DNA of 64,000 nucleotides from Rhizobium sp. CC-YZS058 (GCF_034720595.1 NZ_JAYESJ010000003.1:1-64000), one strand, 5' to 3'; positions 49,991 through 60,096 are shown, counted from the stretch's first letter. Program-made: numbers and translations. The notes: generated from the letters alone by a model not told the origin.

Positions 49991-50047
49991 TCCGGACTCT
50001 TGTATTCCCGGAAATAAGTCAGAAAAGTCACTTGCAACGAATCTAAT

Positions 50048-51151
50048 GTGGCGAGTGCGCTTGTGGCCCGATTGTTCTGCCGTTCCTTTTCCAAACACGC
50101 AATTCCGCAGCTGGCGGTCCTGGGTGTCGTCCTGGCAGCCCTGTCGGCCTGCAGCTCGACAGGCGGGATGAAGCAGAGTGCAGCACCGGCTGTCGTCGGC
50201 CGGGAGAAGGCGCTGGCCTTCCCGCCGCCCGGCGCCGCGGGCATCGTCAGCGTGATCGAACGCAAATATGCCAATGCCGTCGCGCAGGATATCATCCTGG
50301 AAACGGCAACTTCCACGCCCGGCGAGAATTATCTGAAGGTGCAGTTCTTCGGGCCTGCGGCCTCCGATTTCGCGGGGGCGGAGCGCCTGTCGCGCGCCGG
50401 GTTCAACCCTGCATTGATCGCCCGCGATCTTCGCAGCGAGTTCCCCGGAATCCGCATGGCGATGGCCGGAACCTACCAGCAGAATGGCTATGGCCCCTTC
50501 GCCTATGCCTATGGGGTCGATGAGCGCCGTGGGGAAAGCTGCCTCTATGCCTGGCAGCAGATCAGCTCCTCCGAACACGCCCGCAACGGCATCAACGATC
50601 TCGGCATGATCCGCACGCGGCTGCGGCTCTGCGAGCCGGACAGTTCGCTCGCCTCGCTCCTGTCGGTCATGCACCACTACACGCTGTCCGGCGGCTTCGC
50701 CGATCCGCGCTGGAACCCCTATGGCCCGCCGCCGGAGCCCGATCCGCGGATCGGCCAGGTGGGCAAGCCGATCTACAGTCTGCCGACGACAGTCGAGGTC
50801 GCAGCGCCCCGCGCCACTCCGGTTGCCGCACCGCGCCGGGCACCCCGTGTTGAGGCTGCCCGGGCCGAGATCGCAGCGCCAGCCCGGTCCGCGCGAAGCC
50901 CCATGCGTGAGGCCCTGATGCCCAGCCCGTCCGTCATGACACCGTCAGCGGTCAGCCCGACCGTCATGATCCCGGCACCGCGCCTGCCGCAACCGGCCGA
51001 TGCCGCAGCCGAGGCGCGCACGGTGGGAATTCCTTCGTCCGGTCCTGCCCTTCCCGCCGCGACCACAGCGGGCGCTCCGGCAAATCCCGCGCCGCCTGCC
51101 ATTCCTCCAGCGCCCTGCGCGGCGACAGGTGCCGGATGCGGCGGCTTTTGA
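50048..51151 (+). CDS. bcsN: Cellulose biosynthesis protein BcsN, predicted lipoprotein
   Basis: The 367-residue protein has an N-terminal hydrophobic signal (AVLGVVLAALSAC) and lipobox LSAC. A conserved domain covers residues 45-235 (GIVSVIERKYANAVAQDIIL, GIRMAMAGTYQQNGYGPFAY, DLGMIRTRLRLCEPDSS, ending DPRWNPYGPPPEPD). A Pro/Ala-rich, probably disordered tail follows. Position directly before bcsA matches BcsN of Agrobacterium-type cellulose operons, where it is needed for normal cellulose output. The start is a GTG at 50048 (an ATG two bases upstream is out of frame); a GTG at 50063 is possible. Confidence 0.85.
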   Translation: MASALVARLFCRSFSKHAIPQLAVLGVVLAALSACSSTGGMKQSAAPAVVGREKALAFPPPGAAGIVSVIERKYANAVAQDIILETATSTPGENYLKVQFFGPAASDFAGAERLSRAGFNPALIARDLRSEFPGIRMAMAGTYQQNGYGPFAYAYGVDERRGESCLYAWQQISSSEHARNGINDLGMIRTRLRLCEPDSSLASLLSVMHHYTLSGGFADPRWNPYGPPPEPDPRIGQVGKPIYSLPTTVEVAAPRATPVAAPRRAPRVEAARAEIAAPARSARSPMREALMPSPSVMTPSAVSPTVMIPAPRLPQPADAAAEARTVGIPSSGPALPAATTAGAPANPAPPAIPPAPCAATGAGCGGF

Positions 51152-51330
51152 TCATTCCCGGCCGATGTGGCCGTCCGACGACGATCTTCCCCGGCGCAAG
51201 CGCTGGGGGAGTGCAGGAACATGACCGTATCTTAACGACAGGCCTCGTAAGGTCCGCGCATTCGCGGGCTGCGGCGCTGGTCGCGTCATTCGCAGCACAG
51301 TCCTCGCTCTATCGAGAGAAAGCGTAAGTC

Positions 51331-53526
51331 ATGGCCAAGGCGATCACCATAATCAGCTGGATGCTCGTATCGCTGTTCGTCATCAATCTGGTGACCTTGC
51401 CGGTCAGCGTGTCGACGCACCTGGTCGCGGCCTTTCTCTGCATGGCTCTTCTGGCGGTGCTGAAGGTGTTCGACAAGACCGGCCGGTGGCGGCTGATCGG
51501 GCTCGGCTTCGGCACGGCCATCGTGTTGCGCTATGTTTACTGGCGCACGACGAACACGCTGCCGCCGCTGAGCCAGCTCGAGAACTTCATTCCCGGCTTC
51601 CTTCTCTACCTGGTGGAAATGTACAGCGTCGCCATGCTGGCGCTCAGCCTCTTCCTCGTGTCGATGCCGCTGCCGGAAAAGCAGAAGCGCGCGCCGCAGC
51701 CGACCGGCTCCCTGCCGAAGGTCGATGTGTTCGTGCCGACCTATAACGAGGACGCCCAGCTTCTGGCCAATACGCTGGCCGCCGCCAAGAACATGGACTA
51801 CCCGGCAGACAAGCTGACGATCTGGCTGCTCGACGATGGCAGCACCGTGCAGAAGCGCTCGGTCAACGATGTGCCTTCGGCCAAGGCCGCCGAGCGGCGT
51901 CACGCCGAGCTGACTAAGCTCGCCGCCGATCTCGGGGTCAACTATCTGACGCGCGAGCGCAACGAGCACGCCAAGGCCGGCAATCTCAACAATGGGCTCA
52001 AGTATTCGGACGGCGAACTCGTCGTCGTCTTCGATGCCGACCATGCGCCGGCCCGCGACTTCCTTCACGAAACGGTCGGCTATTTCGAGGAGGATCCGCG
52101 CCTCTTCCTCGTGCAGACGCCGCATTTCTTCCTCAACCCCGATCCGATCGAACGCAATCTCAAGACCTTCGGCCATATGCCGAGCGAGAACGAGATGTTC
52201 TACGGGCTGATCCAGCGCGGACTGGACAAGTGGAACGCCTCCTTCTTCTGCGGCTCGGCCGCCGTGCTCCGCCGCAAGGCGCTGGAGGAAACCGATGGTT
52301 TCTCCGGCATCAGCATCACCGAGGATTGCGAAACGGCGCTGGCACTGCATTCGCGCGGCTGGAACAGCGTCTATGTCGACCGGCCGCTGATCGCCGGCCT
52401 GCAGCCGGCAACCTTTGCAAGCTTCATCGGCCAGCGCTCCCGCTGGGCTCAGGGAATGATGCAGATCCTCATGTTCCGTCTGCCCATGTTCAAGCGCGGT
52501 CTGACGCTTGCGCAGCGGCTTTGCTACATGTCCTCGACGCTGTTCTGGCTCTTCCCCTTCCCGCGCATGATGTTCCTCATCGCGCCGCTCTTCTATCTGT
52601 TCTTCGATCTCGAGATCTTCGTGGGCTCCGGCGGCGAGTTCTTCGCCTATACGATGACCTACATGCTCGTGAACCTGCTGATGCAGAACTATCTCTATGG
52701 TCGCTACCGCTGGCCGTGGATTTCAGAAATCTACGAATATGCGCAGACCGTGCATCTGCTGCCGGCCGTGATCTCGGTCATCCTCAACCCCAGCAAGCCG
52801 ACCTTCAAGGTCACGGCCAAGGACGAATCCATCGCCGAAAGCCGTCTGTCGGAGATCGCCCTGCCCTTCTTCGTCATCTTCGCCGTGCTGCTTGCGGCCA
52901 TGGGCATGGTGGTCTACCGGCTCTACACCGAGCCGGCGAAGACCGACGTGACGCTGGTGGTGGGCGCCTGGAACTTCCTCAACCTGATTATCGCCGGCTG
53001 CGCGCTCGGCGTGGTCACGGAACGGGGCGACAAGTCGGCCGCCCGCCGCGTCAAGATCATGCGGCGCTGCGAATTCAAGGTCGGCGAAAGCTGGTATCCG
53101 GCAGTGATCGAAAACGTCTCGGTCAACGGCATGCTCGTCCATGTCTACGACAAGGCGCTGATGCCGCTGACCCCCGGCACGTTCGAGGCGATCCGCGTCA
53201 TCCCCTATAGCGACGGCGTGCCGGATACCTTGTCCGTCAACATCGTGCGCAGTTCCAAGGGCGAGGGTGAATCGATCAGCCTTGGCTGTGCCTTCGCGCC
53301 GCAATCGGCTGTCGATCACCGGCTCATCGCCGATCTGATGTTTGCCAATTCTGCGCAGTGGAGCGAGTTCCAGATGGGGCGGCGCAAGAACCCCGGCCTC
53401 ATCCGCGGCACGGTGTCCTTCCTCGGCATCGCGCTTTTCCAGACCGGGCGCGGCCTCTACTACCTCCCGCGCGGCTTCTCCTCGATCCGCCCGAAACTGC
53501 CCGTTCTCGCTCCGAAGGCCCGGTGA
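51331..53526 (+). CDS. bcsA: Cellulose synthase catalytic subunit with PilZ domain
   Basis: In this 731-residue protein, N-terminal membrane helices (residues 5-45, 85-112) are followed by the GT2 domain: DDG at 168-170, DAD at 235-237, TED at 330-332 and the product-binding QRSRW at 368-372. More membrane helices follow (380-540). Near 575-680 lies a PilZ domain (RRVKIMRRCEFKVGESW and the N-x-S-x-x-G in ENVSVNGML), the c-di-GMP switch that activates cellulose synthesis. The start at 51331 is followed without gap by bcsB. All catalytic motifs are intact. Confidence 0.96.
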   Translation: MAKAITIISWMLVSLFVINLVTLPVSVSTHLVAAFLCMALLAVLKVFDKTGRWRLIGLGFGTAIVLRYVYWRTTNTLPPLSQLENFIPGFLLYLVEMYSVAMLALSLFLVSMPLPEKQKRAPQPTGSLPKVDVFVPTYNEDAQLLANTLAAAKNMDYPADKLTIWLLDDGSTVQKRSVNDVPSAKAAERRHAELTKLAADLGVNYLTRERNEHAKAGNLNNGLKYSDGELVVVFDADHAPARDFLHETVGYFEEDPRLFLVQTPHFFLNPDPIERNLKTFGHMPSENEMFYGLIQRGLDKWNASFFCGSAAVLRRKALEETDGFSGISITEDCETALALHSRGWNSVYVDRPLIAGLQPATFASFIGQRSRWAQGMMQILMFRLPMFKRGLTLAQRLCYMSSTLFWLFPFPRMMFLIAPLFYLFFDLEIFVGSGGEFFAYTMTYMLVNLLMQNYLYGRYRWPWISEIYEYAQTVHLLPAVISVILNPSKPTFKVTAKDESIAESRLSEIALPFFVIFAVLLAAMGMVVYRLYTEPAKTDVTLVVGAWNFLNLIIAGCALGVVTERGDKSAARRVKIMRRCEFKVGESWYPAVIENVSVNGMLVHVYDKALMPLTPGTFEAIRVIPYSDGVPDTLSVNIVRSSKGEGESISLGCAFAPQSAVDHRLIADLMFANSAQWSEFQMGRRKNPGLIRGTVSFLGIALFQTGRGLYYLPRGFSSIRPKLPVLAPKAR

Positions 53527-55835
53527 TGATGATGAAGCGCACCCTGCTCGCCTGCCTGCTCGCCGCCGTTGCCCTGCCTGCGCCTGTGCTTGCCCAGGAT
53601 CAGCCGCGCGCGGCCGGCGTCATGCCCTTCGACATGTCGGGCGAGCGGAAGCCCGAGGCGGCATCTACCCCACAAACGGCCGCTTCCCCGCTGGAAGCAC
53701 CGGCTGCCGATCCGCGCACCACGCGCCGCCTGATCCTGCCGCACGGCACGGTGCGGCTGTCTGGCGAAGAGGATCGCCGCAGCTTCGCCTTGACGCTGAC
53801 GCCGGAACAAGCTGCCGCTGCTCAGTCGATCACGCTCGCCTATCGCAATGCCGTCGTGGTGGCGCCCGAGACCTCGCAACTCGTGCTCACGGTCAACAAT
53901 GTGAAGATCGGCGAAACCCCGATCGCCGCGCCCGAGGACGAGGTCAGCATCGAGATGCCGATCCCGGGCGGGGTCATCCAGCCGGGCGTCAACATCGTCA
54001 CGATCGCCAGCGCGCAGCGGCATCGCACCGATTGCAGCGTGCAATCTACCTTTGACCTGTGGACGGACGTGCAGGCCAAGGGCAGCTTCCTCTCCTTCTC
54101 CTCCCCCGTCGCCGGCCAGCTCCTGCGGCTGGAGGACCTGAACTCCGTCGGTCCGGACGAGGCCGGCCGGCAGACGATCACGATCGTGGCGCCAGCGCTG
54201 GCCACGGCGAGCCGCGCCGATGCCTTGATGCGCCTCTCGCAAGGCCTCGCGTTGCGCATGGGCGGCCAGAACGTCACCGTCCGCCCGGACCTGCCCTCGG
54301 CAGAAGAGAGCGGCGGACTGACCGTGCTGCTCGGAACCCACAGCGAGCTGGCGTCTCTCCTGCCGACCCTGCCGGCAGATTCCGCAAGCACGCCGACATT
54401 GGCCTTCGCCGCGCTTCCGGGCAATCCGGCCAGCGCGCTCATCGTCAGCGGGCCAACGCCTCAGGCCGTGCAAGCGGCGGCCGATCGCCTGGTCGAGCAG
54501 GCCACGACCGAAAACAGCAAGGAGCGCGGCCAGGAAACCGGCCTGAAGACCGTTCCGCTTCTCACCGGCAAATCGGCGCTCACCCTGGCGCAGCTCGGCG
54601 TGTCGACCACCGAGTTTTCCGGCCGCCGGCTGCGCACGGAATTCAGCGTCGGCCTGCCCGGCGATTTCTATGCGAGCGCCTATGGCGAGGCGGAGCTGCT
54701 GCTCGATGCGGCCTATGCCGCCGACGTGCTGCCCGGCAGCCGCGTCAATGTCTATGTCAACGGCAATATCGCCACGACGGCACCGCTGACGACGCGCGGC
54801 GGCGGCATTCTCAAGCACATGCCGATCCGCGTTACCATGCGTCATTTCCTGCCGGGCGAAAACCGCATCGCCATCGAGGCCGTGCTGCTGACCGATCAGG
54901 ACGATGCCTGCGTTCTGGGAAGCGCCTCGCAGAGCGGGCTGCGCTTCGCGCTCTTCGATACGAGCGAGTTCCGCATGCCGGACTTCGGCCGCGTCGCGAA
55001 TTTCCCGAACCTCGCGGCGACAGCCGGCATGGGCGCCCCCTACGGCACGGGCGAGGCGCCCCGCACGGCGCTCTTCCTCGACCAGCCGAATGCCGAGACG
55101 CTTTCGGCTGCCGCAACGCTGGTCGGCCGGTTGAGCGCGACCGCAGGCCAGGCCTTCCCGATCGAGACCGTCGATACGGTGGAAACGCTCGAAGGCCGCG
55201 ATGCCCTGATCGTCGGGGCTCTGCCGAAACTTCCCCCCGCCTTCGTTACGCGCATGGGGGTTTCCGCCGGAACCGACACGGCCTGGGCGGGCGGCAAGTC
55301 GCCTGCAAACGGCAGCCGTGGCGATACGGTCGACAGCTGGCGCGACAAGGTTTCCGTGCCGGGCTGGCGCAGCAGCATCGATGGCATCGATACCTGGCTG
55401 CAGCGCACTTTCGATCTGTCGCTCGGCTCGCTGGCCATCCTGCCGGGGGAAGACGACAGCTATCCGCTGCCGGGAACAGCCGATGTCATGCTGGCCCAGG
55501 CGGAAACGGGCGGCGCGACCTGGACGCTCGCCGCCGCGCCGACGACGGCGGCTCTCTCCAACGGCATCGCCGCCCTCGTCGAACCGGATATGTGGCGCCG
55601 GCTCGCCGGTCGCGTCGCCGCCTATGATACGCGCGGCGCGCGGCTCGATACGATCGCGCCGCAGCGGATCGTTTTGGCGGCGACCCAGCCTTTCTCCTTC
55701 ACCGGCTGGCGCCTGATCGCCGCCAACTGGATGTCGACCAACATCCTGCTCTTCTCCCTGCTCTTCGTCGCCGCCTTCGCGATGCTTGGTCTCATCACCA
55801 CGCTCCTCCTGCGCGGCCTGGGACGCCGGCACTGA
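53526..55835 (+). CDS. bcsB: Cellulose synthase regulatory subunit
   Basis: The 769-residue protein has a signal peptide (KRTLLACLLAAVALPAPVLA), two alternating carbohydrate-binding and flavodoxin-like pairs (VRLSGEEDRRSFALTLTPEQ, PGGVIQPGVNIVTIAS, FYASAYGEAELLLDAAYAAD, LPGENRIAIEAVL) and a C-terminal anchor (NILLFSLLFVAAFAMLGLIT). The start overlaps the bcsA stop (TGATG), so translation is coupled. The protein forms the periplasmic exit of the BcsAB complex. The open frame upstream of the start is a shadow of bcsA. Confidence 0.95.
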   Translation: MMMKRTLLACLLAAVALPAPVLAQDQPRAAGVMPFDMSGERKPEAASTPQTAASPLEAPAADPRTTRRLILPHGTVRLSGEEDRRSFALTLTPEQAAAAQSITLAYRNAVVVAPETSQLVLTVNNVKIGETPIAAPEDEVSIEMPIPGGVIQPGVNIVTIASAQRHRTDCSVQSTFDLWTDVQAKGSFLSFSSPVAGQLLRLEDLNSVGPDEAGRQTITIVAPALATASRADALMRLSQGLALRMGGQNVTVRPDLPSAEESGGLTVLLGTHSELASLLPTLPADSASTPTLAFAALPGNPASALIVSGPTPQAVQAAADRLVEQATTENSKERGQETGLKTVPLLTGKSALTLAQLGVSTTEFSGRRLRTEFSVGLPGDFYASAYGEAELLLDAAYAADVLPGSRVNVYVNGNIATTAPLTTRGGGILKHMPIRVTMRHFLPGENRIAIEAVLLTDQDDACVLGSASQSGLRFALFDTSEFRMPDFGRVANFPNLAATAGMGAPYGTGEAPRTALFLDQPNAETLSAAATLVGRLSATAGQAFPIETVDTVETLEGRDALIVGALPKLPPAFVTRMGVSAGTDTAWAGGKSPANGSRGDTVDSWRDKVSVPGWRSSIDGIDTWLQRTFDLSLGSLAILPGEDDSYPLPGTADVMLAQAETGGATWTLAAAPTTAALSNGIAALVEPDMWRRLAGRVAAYDTRGARLDTIAPQRIVLAATQPFSFTGWRLIAANWMSTNILLFSLLFVAAFAMLGLITTLLLRGLGRRH

Positions 55836-55925
55836 TGCCGCAGTCCCGTTCACTTCGCCCTTGCAGGGGCGGCCTTCCCTCCAGGCTCCGCCCCGCACCG
55901 TTTTTCTTCCCTCTGGGAGATGGTC

Positions 55926-58403
55926 ATGACTAGGTTCGCCGCTTTCCTGCTGTCGTCGACATTGTGTGTCACGGTCGGCTATCATCTTGGCCACCGCACC
56001 GCCGAGACTGCCGACATGGCGCCGCTCGGTCTTTCGATGGCGCCGAATGGTGCGTTTGCCACCGGCGCCATTCCTCGCACCTTCGTCAGGACGCCGGGCG
56101 ACGACCAGCAAGGGCCTGGCGAACCCATGGACGTTGCACAGGCCATGTCTCCGCCGGTCACGGAGCCGGTCGCGGAGGGATCATCGCCGCCGATGCTGAC
56201 CGCGGAAGCGGCACCCGCCGCACAGTCCATGGCCACGACGGCGGACGTCGAAGAGCCGCTCGACCCTGCTGATGCGGAACTGCTTCAGCAGATGGATGCG
56301 CCGCCGGCCCCGAAGGTGGACGAAAGCGCCTTGCGCTATTTCGCGCGCCAGGGCGACACGGCGCGGCTGCAGATCGAGATCAACCGTCTGAAGGCGCTCT
56401 ATCCGGATTGGGAGCCGCCGGCCGATCCGCTTGCTCCGCGCGCGGCGCCGGACAAGGCGCTGGAGACCATGTGGTCGCTGGCAGGAGAAGGGCGCTTCGC
56501 TCTTCTGCGCAAGGCGATCGAGCGCCGGCAGCAGAAGCAGCCGGGCTGGACGCCCCCTGCCCCTCTGATCGCCCAGCTGGAGCTCGGCGAAGCCCGCCTG
56601 CGGCTGGTCGCGGCCTCGAACGACAAGGCTTATGAGCGCGTCATCGATGAGGGCGCCGCGCATCCGCAGCTTCTCGTCTGTGACGAGATGGACATTCTCT
56701 GGCGGGTCGCCGAGGCCTTCGCCAAGACGGGCCGCGAGCCTCGGTCTCAGGACACCTATCGCTATATCCTGACGAGCTGCGACGCAGCAAAGGAGCGGCT
56801 GGCGACGATGCAGAAGGCGGCGCAGCTGCTGCAGCCCACCGCGATCGTCGATCTGCTGACGCTTGAGCGACGGGACGCCGAGGGCAAGGGCGAGTTCGAC
56901 AGCGTGCGCAACGATCTGGCTCGCCGCTTCCTTTCGGTCGCTGCCAAGGATCCGGCCGCCACGGTTCCGCGCGAGTTCTTGACCCATATGGAGGAGCTGG
57001 CGGAAAGCACGCATCAGGCCTCCGACGCCCTGCTTCTCGGCTGGTATCACGAACGGCGCCAGAAAATGGTGCAGGCCGAATACTGGTTCCGCAAGGCCCG
57101 TGCGATCGAGGACACGGCCGAAGCAGCGCAGGGCCTGGCCCTGACGCTGATTGCGCGTAAAATGCCGCAGGAAGCCGAGGACATCCTCTATCGCTGGCAC
57201 GCGGAGTCCGACGAGGTCCACGCGACCTATCTCGCGGCCGCGGCCGAACTTCTGGCGCTCGATCCGCCCGTCGCCCTGCAGCCGGACGTTCTGGCGCGAA
57301 TGGGCAGGGATGCCGCGGAAGTCAAGGATGCCGCGCTTGCCGAACAGTTCGGCTGGTATGCGCGCGCCTTCGGGCAATCGCAGCTCGCGGCGCAATGGTT
57401 CGCGACCTCGCTGAGCTGGAAGACGGACAATGAGCCTGCCGCCTTTGGCCTCGCCCTGACGGCAAACGATCTCAACCTTCCCGATGTCGTTGCCCGCATC
57501 CAAGCGGAGTGGCAGGGTCGTTCGCCCCGCATCGCGACGCTTGGCCAGGCAGCGCCAGAAACGTCAGCAGCCGACGGCGCGGCGCCAGCGCTGTCCAGTT
57601 ACTACGCGCCGGCACAGGCTGCCGCCGATCCGACTGGCCGGCTGATGGATGTGGCTGCACCAATCGCCGCCTCGCCGGCTCAAAGAACGGCCGCTCCCGC
57701 CCCGCAGACTGCTGCGGCCCCTTCGCAGCGGTCCCAATCGCCTCAGGTTCAGCCGGCTGCGCGCATCGCACAGGCCGCCCCCGCAGCGGCCGCCACGCCC
57801 AGGCGACAGGCCTATGCGGCCGTGTCGCCGGAGGCCGCCCCGGCCCGCACGGCCCAGCCGAGACGGTCGGCCGGCGGCACGCGCGGTTGCTCCGGACGGG
57901 CCTCGTCCGCATCGCTCTCGCCGGCAGCCAGCCTGCAGCGCGGCTGGTGCCTGATGAATCTGAAGCGCCCGGCAGAAGCAAGCCGCGCCTTCGAGGCCGC
58001 GTTGGAGAGCAGCGATCCGCAGGTGCGCGGCGACGCAGCCTATGGACAGAGCCTCGCCTTCCTGCGTCTCGGCCTGACGGAAAACGCCGCCGCATCGGCG
58101 AGCCGCGGACCGATGGACCAGCGCAAGGCGAGCGAAATTCAGGTTGCCCTGCTGACCAACCAGGCGCTCGCCGCCTATCAGTCCAAGCGCTACACGGAGG
58201 CTTTGCTGTTGCTCGATCGCCGCGCCGAACTTGCGCCCGAACAGGCCGATCTGATGGTGCTGCGCGGCTATGCCTATCTGTCGATGCAGCGCTACCCGCA
58301 GGCAATCCGGATCTTCGAGACTCTGGCCTCGACCGGCAATCGCGACGCGCTCAAGGGCCTCGCCGAAGCCCGCGCCGCCAAAAACCCGATCCCGGGGCAA
58401 TGA
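55926..58403 (+). CDS. Cellulose operon TPR protein
   Basis: In this 825-residue protein, an N-terminal signal or anchor (RFAAFLLSSTLCVTVGYHLG) is followed by an Ala/Pro-rich linker (about 40-115). Helical TPR-like repeats fill 130-530 (LARRFLSVAAKDPAATVPRE, AEYWFRKARAIEDTAEAAQG, LAAQWFATSLSWKTDNEPAA). A second Ala/Pro/Gln-rich linker covers about 540-650. Final TPRs contain GWCLMNLKRPAEASRAFEAA and ALLLLDRRAELAPEQADLMV. This matches the TPR protein behind bcsB/bcsZ in rhizobial operons, a possible BcsC-like periplasmic scaffold, though no outer-membrane barrel is present. GGGAG is 7 bp before the ATG at 55926. Confidence 0.8.
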   Translation: MTRFAAFLLSSTLCVTVGYHLGHRTAETADMAPLGLSMAPNGAFATGAIPRTFVRTPGDDQQGPGEPMDVAQAMSPPVTEPVAEGSSPPMLTAEAAPAAQSMATTADVEEPLDPADAELLQQMDAPPAPKVDESALRYFARQGDTARLQIEINRLKALYPDWEPPADPLAPRAAPDKALETMWSLAGEGRFALLRKAIERRQQKQPGWTPPAPLIAQLELGEARLRLVAASNDKAYERVIDEGAAHPQLLVCDEMDILWRVAEAFAKTGREPRSQDTYRYILTSCDAAKERLATMQKAAQLLQPTAIVDLLTLERRDAEGKGEFDSVRNDLARRFLSVAAKDPAATVPREFLTHMEELAESTHQASDALLLGWYHERRQKMVQAEYWFRKARAIEDTAEAAQGLALTLIARKMPQEAEDILYRWHAESDEVHATYLAAAAELLALDPPVALQPDVLARMGRDAAEVKDAALAEQFGWYARAFGQSQLAAQWFATSLSWKTDNEPAAFGLALTANDLNLPDVVARIQAEWQGRSPRIATLGQAAPETSAADGAAPALSSYYAPAQAAADPTGRLMDVAAPIAASPAQRTAAPAPQTAAAPSQRSQSPQVQPAARIAQAAPAAAATPRRQAYAAVSPEAAPARTAQPRRSAGGTRGCSGRASSASLSPAASLQRGWCLMNLKRPAEASRAFEAALESSDPQVRGDAAYGQSLAFLRLGLTENAAASASRGPMDQRKASEIQVALLTNQALAAYQSKRYTEALLLLDRRAELAPEQADLMVLRGYAYLSMQRYPQAIRIFETLASTGNRDALKGLAEARAAKNPIPGQ

Positions 58404-58453
58404 CAGGCCGAGGGGCCGCCGCAGACTGGCGGATACCTCGATGAATGACGAAG

Positions 58454-58478
58454 GGCTGGCCCACGGGCCGGCCTTTTT
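58454..58478 (+). terminator. Intrinsic terminator of the cellulose operon
   Basis: GGCTGGCC-CACG-GGCCGGCC (8-bp stem with one T-G wobble, 4-nt loop) is directly followed by TTTTTC. It lies 50 bp after the last stop codon of the operon and is the clearest Rho-independent terminator in the window. Confidence 0.8.
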
Positions 58479-58826
58479 CATGATTGTCTTTGAGGTATCG
58501 TTGCCTACCCAGATGCATGTCCCGGCGGATTGTCTGTCTTTTGCTCTGCGACTCGCAGTTCGGACACCAGCGATTCTCGCTCTCCCTTGATTCTCTTGGT
58601 CTTGCGCGCTGCAAACAAAGCGTCTTTCCGTTGGCGGAGCGGAGAGTTGGAGGCCCTATACAGATGAATCTTTCCATTCCTGCAGACCGGTTTTCCGGCT
58701 AACCTTTTGTTAACATCCTGTATCTGCGGCCCTTTTTGGAGAGAAGCTCTGAGCCCTAGCCCCGCGAGGGATCCTGACGTTCTGCAAGCCGCTTGCTCAG
58801 GTCTGAGAATCGCGGCTTATAGTGAG
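58479..58826. other. Leader region of repABC
   Basis: About 350 bp between the cellulose terminator and the repA operator dyad. No gene is supported. The repA promoter should lie in its right half; no clean -35/-10 pair is called. Confidence 0.35.
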
Positions 58827-58863
58827 CAGCGGTTTATAAAACCATTTTCTCCACAAACCGCTG
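58827..58863. promoter_or_regulatory. CAGCGGTTT...AAACCGCTG inverted repeat upstream of repA
   Basis: Perfect 9-bp arms (58827-58835 and 58855-58863) with a 19-nt spacer end 21 bp before the repA start. A smaller near-palindrome GGTTTATAAAACC lies inside. RepA proteins of repABC plasmids repress their own operon at promoter-proximal palindromes, so this is the probable operator. Confidence 0.6.
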
Positions 58864-58884
58864 TTACCGAATTTTGGGCGGACG

Positions 58885-60096
58885 ATGAAAACGAACGCAG
58901 AAGCGCTGGCATCCCGGGAGACGCTCGTCAGTCTCATCGACCGGCATTCGTCTGCGCTTGCCGTTCAGTTGCAGGCGCATCATCTAAATACCTTTCCGCC
59001 GACCTCGGAAAAAGGAATTCGCCACTTTCAGCCCTCCGAGGCCGCCCGGTTCCTGGGTGTCAAGGAGGTTTACCTCCGCCAGGTCTCTAACGACATCGAC
59101 GATCTCGAGGTGACCACGACGCCTGGCGGCCGTCGGTCCTATTCCGTGGAAGATATTGACCGTATTCGTCGCCATCTGGACAAGGTCGGCCGAGCGGACC
59201 GCCGCTATCTGCCCCGTCGACGCGACGGCGAGGCGCTTCAGATCGTCTCGATCATGAACTTCAAGGGGGGGTCCGGCAAGACGACGACGTCGGTCCACCT
59301 CGCCCAGTATCTGGCGCTCAAGGGCTACCGCGTCCTCGCGATCGACCTCGACCCGCAGGCGAGCATGTCAGCCCTGTTCGGGCATCAGCCGGAACTCGAC
59401 GTGCATGTGAACGACACGATGTACGGGGCGATCCGCTATGACGACGCCCGTCGCCCCGCGAAGGACGTCATCCGCAAGACCTATATTCCCGGCCTCGATC
59501 TCGTGCCCGGCAATCTCGAGCTCATGGAGTTCGAGCATGATACGCCGCGCGCCCTGATGCGGCGGCAGCCGGGCGACGTCATGTTCTTCCAGCGCCTTGC
59601 CGATGCGATCGACGAGGTGCGGGACGACTATGATGTGGTGATCATCGATTGCCCGCCACAGCTTGGCTATCTGACTCTCTCGGCGCTGAGCGCGGCCACC
59701 TCCGTCCTCGTAACGGTCCATCCGCAGATGCTCGATGTCATGTCGATGAACCAGTTCCTTGCGATGGTCGCCGACCTCCTGCGCGAGGTCGCCGAGGCGG
59801 GAGGCAATGTCGATTTCGCCTGGCTTCGCTACCTCATTACCCGCTTCGAGCCCTCCGACGGCCCGCAGAACCAGATGGTCGGCTATCTCCGCTCGATCTT
59901 CGGCGCCCATGTCCTGAATTTCCCCATGCTGAAATCGACCGCCGTCTCAGATGCGGGCCTGACCAACCAGACGCTGTACGAGGTCGCGCGTGGCCAGTTC
60001 ACCCGCAGCACCTATGACCGGGCGATCGAGTCGATGAACAGCGTCAACGACGAGATCGAAACCCTGATCAAGAAGGCCTGGGGGCGCACGACATGA
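58885..60096 (+). CDS. repA: Plasmid partition ATPase RepA (ParA family)
   Basis: In this 403-residue protein, residues 46-105 are a MerR-like winged helix (FQPSEAARFLGVKEVYLRQV, TTPGGRRSYSVEDIDRIRRH). The ParA ATPase follows: deviant Walker A FKGGSGKTTTSVHLAQ at 126-141, AIDLDPQASMSALFG, Walker B DVVIIDCPPQLGYLTLSAL. It acts with RepB and parS in segregation and represses repABC. It overlaps repB by 4 bp. Length and order are typical of rhizobial repABC systems. Confidence 0.96.
   Translation: MKTNAEALASRETLVSLIDRHSSALAVQLQAHHLNTFPPTSEKGIRHFQPSEAARFLGVKEVYLRQVSNDIDDLEVTTTPGGRRSYSVEDIDRIRRHLDKVGRADRRYLPRRRDGEALQIVSIMNFKGGSGKTTTSVHLAQYLALKGYRVLAIDLDPQASMSALFGHQPELDVHVNDTMYGAIRYDDARRPAKDVIRKTYIPGLDLVPGNLELMEFEHDTPRALMRRQPGDVMFFQRLADAIDEVRDDYDVVIIDCPPQLGYLTLSALSAATSVLVTVHPQMLDVMSMNQFLAMVADLLREVAEAGGNVDFAWLRYLITRFEPSDGPQNQMVGYLRSIFGAHVLNFPMLKSTAVSDAGLTNQTLYEVARGQFTRSTYDRAIESMNSVNDEIETLIKKAWGRTT

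Noticed and set aside
55836..55925. Possible small remnant of bcsZ between bcsB and the TPR gene
   Set aside because: Only 90 bp, with no GH8-like residues in any frame.
53460..56111. 883-residue minus-strand open frame opposite bcsB
   Set aside because: It is the antisense shadow of bcsB and the start of the TPR gene: Arg/Gly/His-rich composition, no ribosome site, no domain-like pattern.
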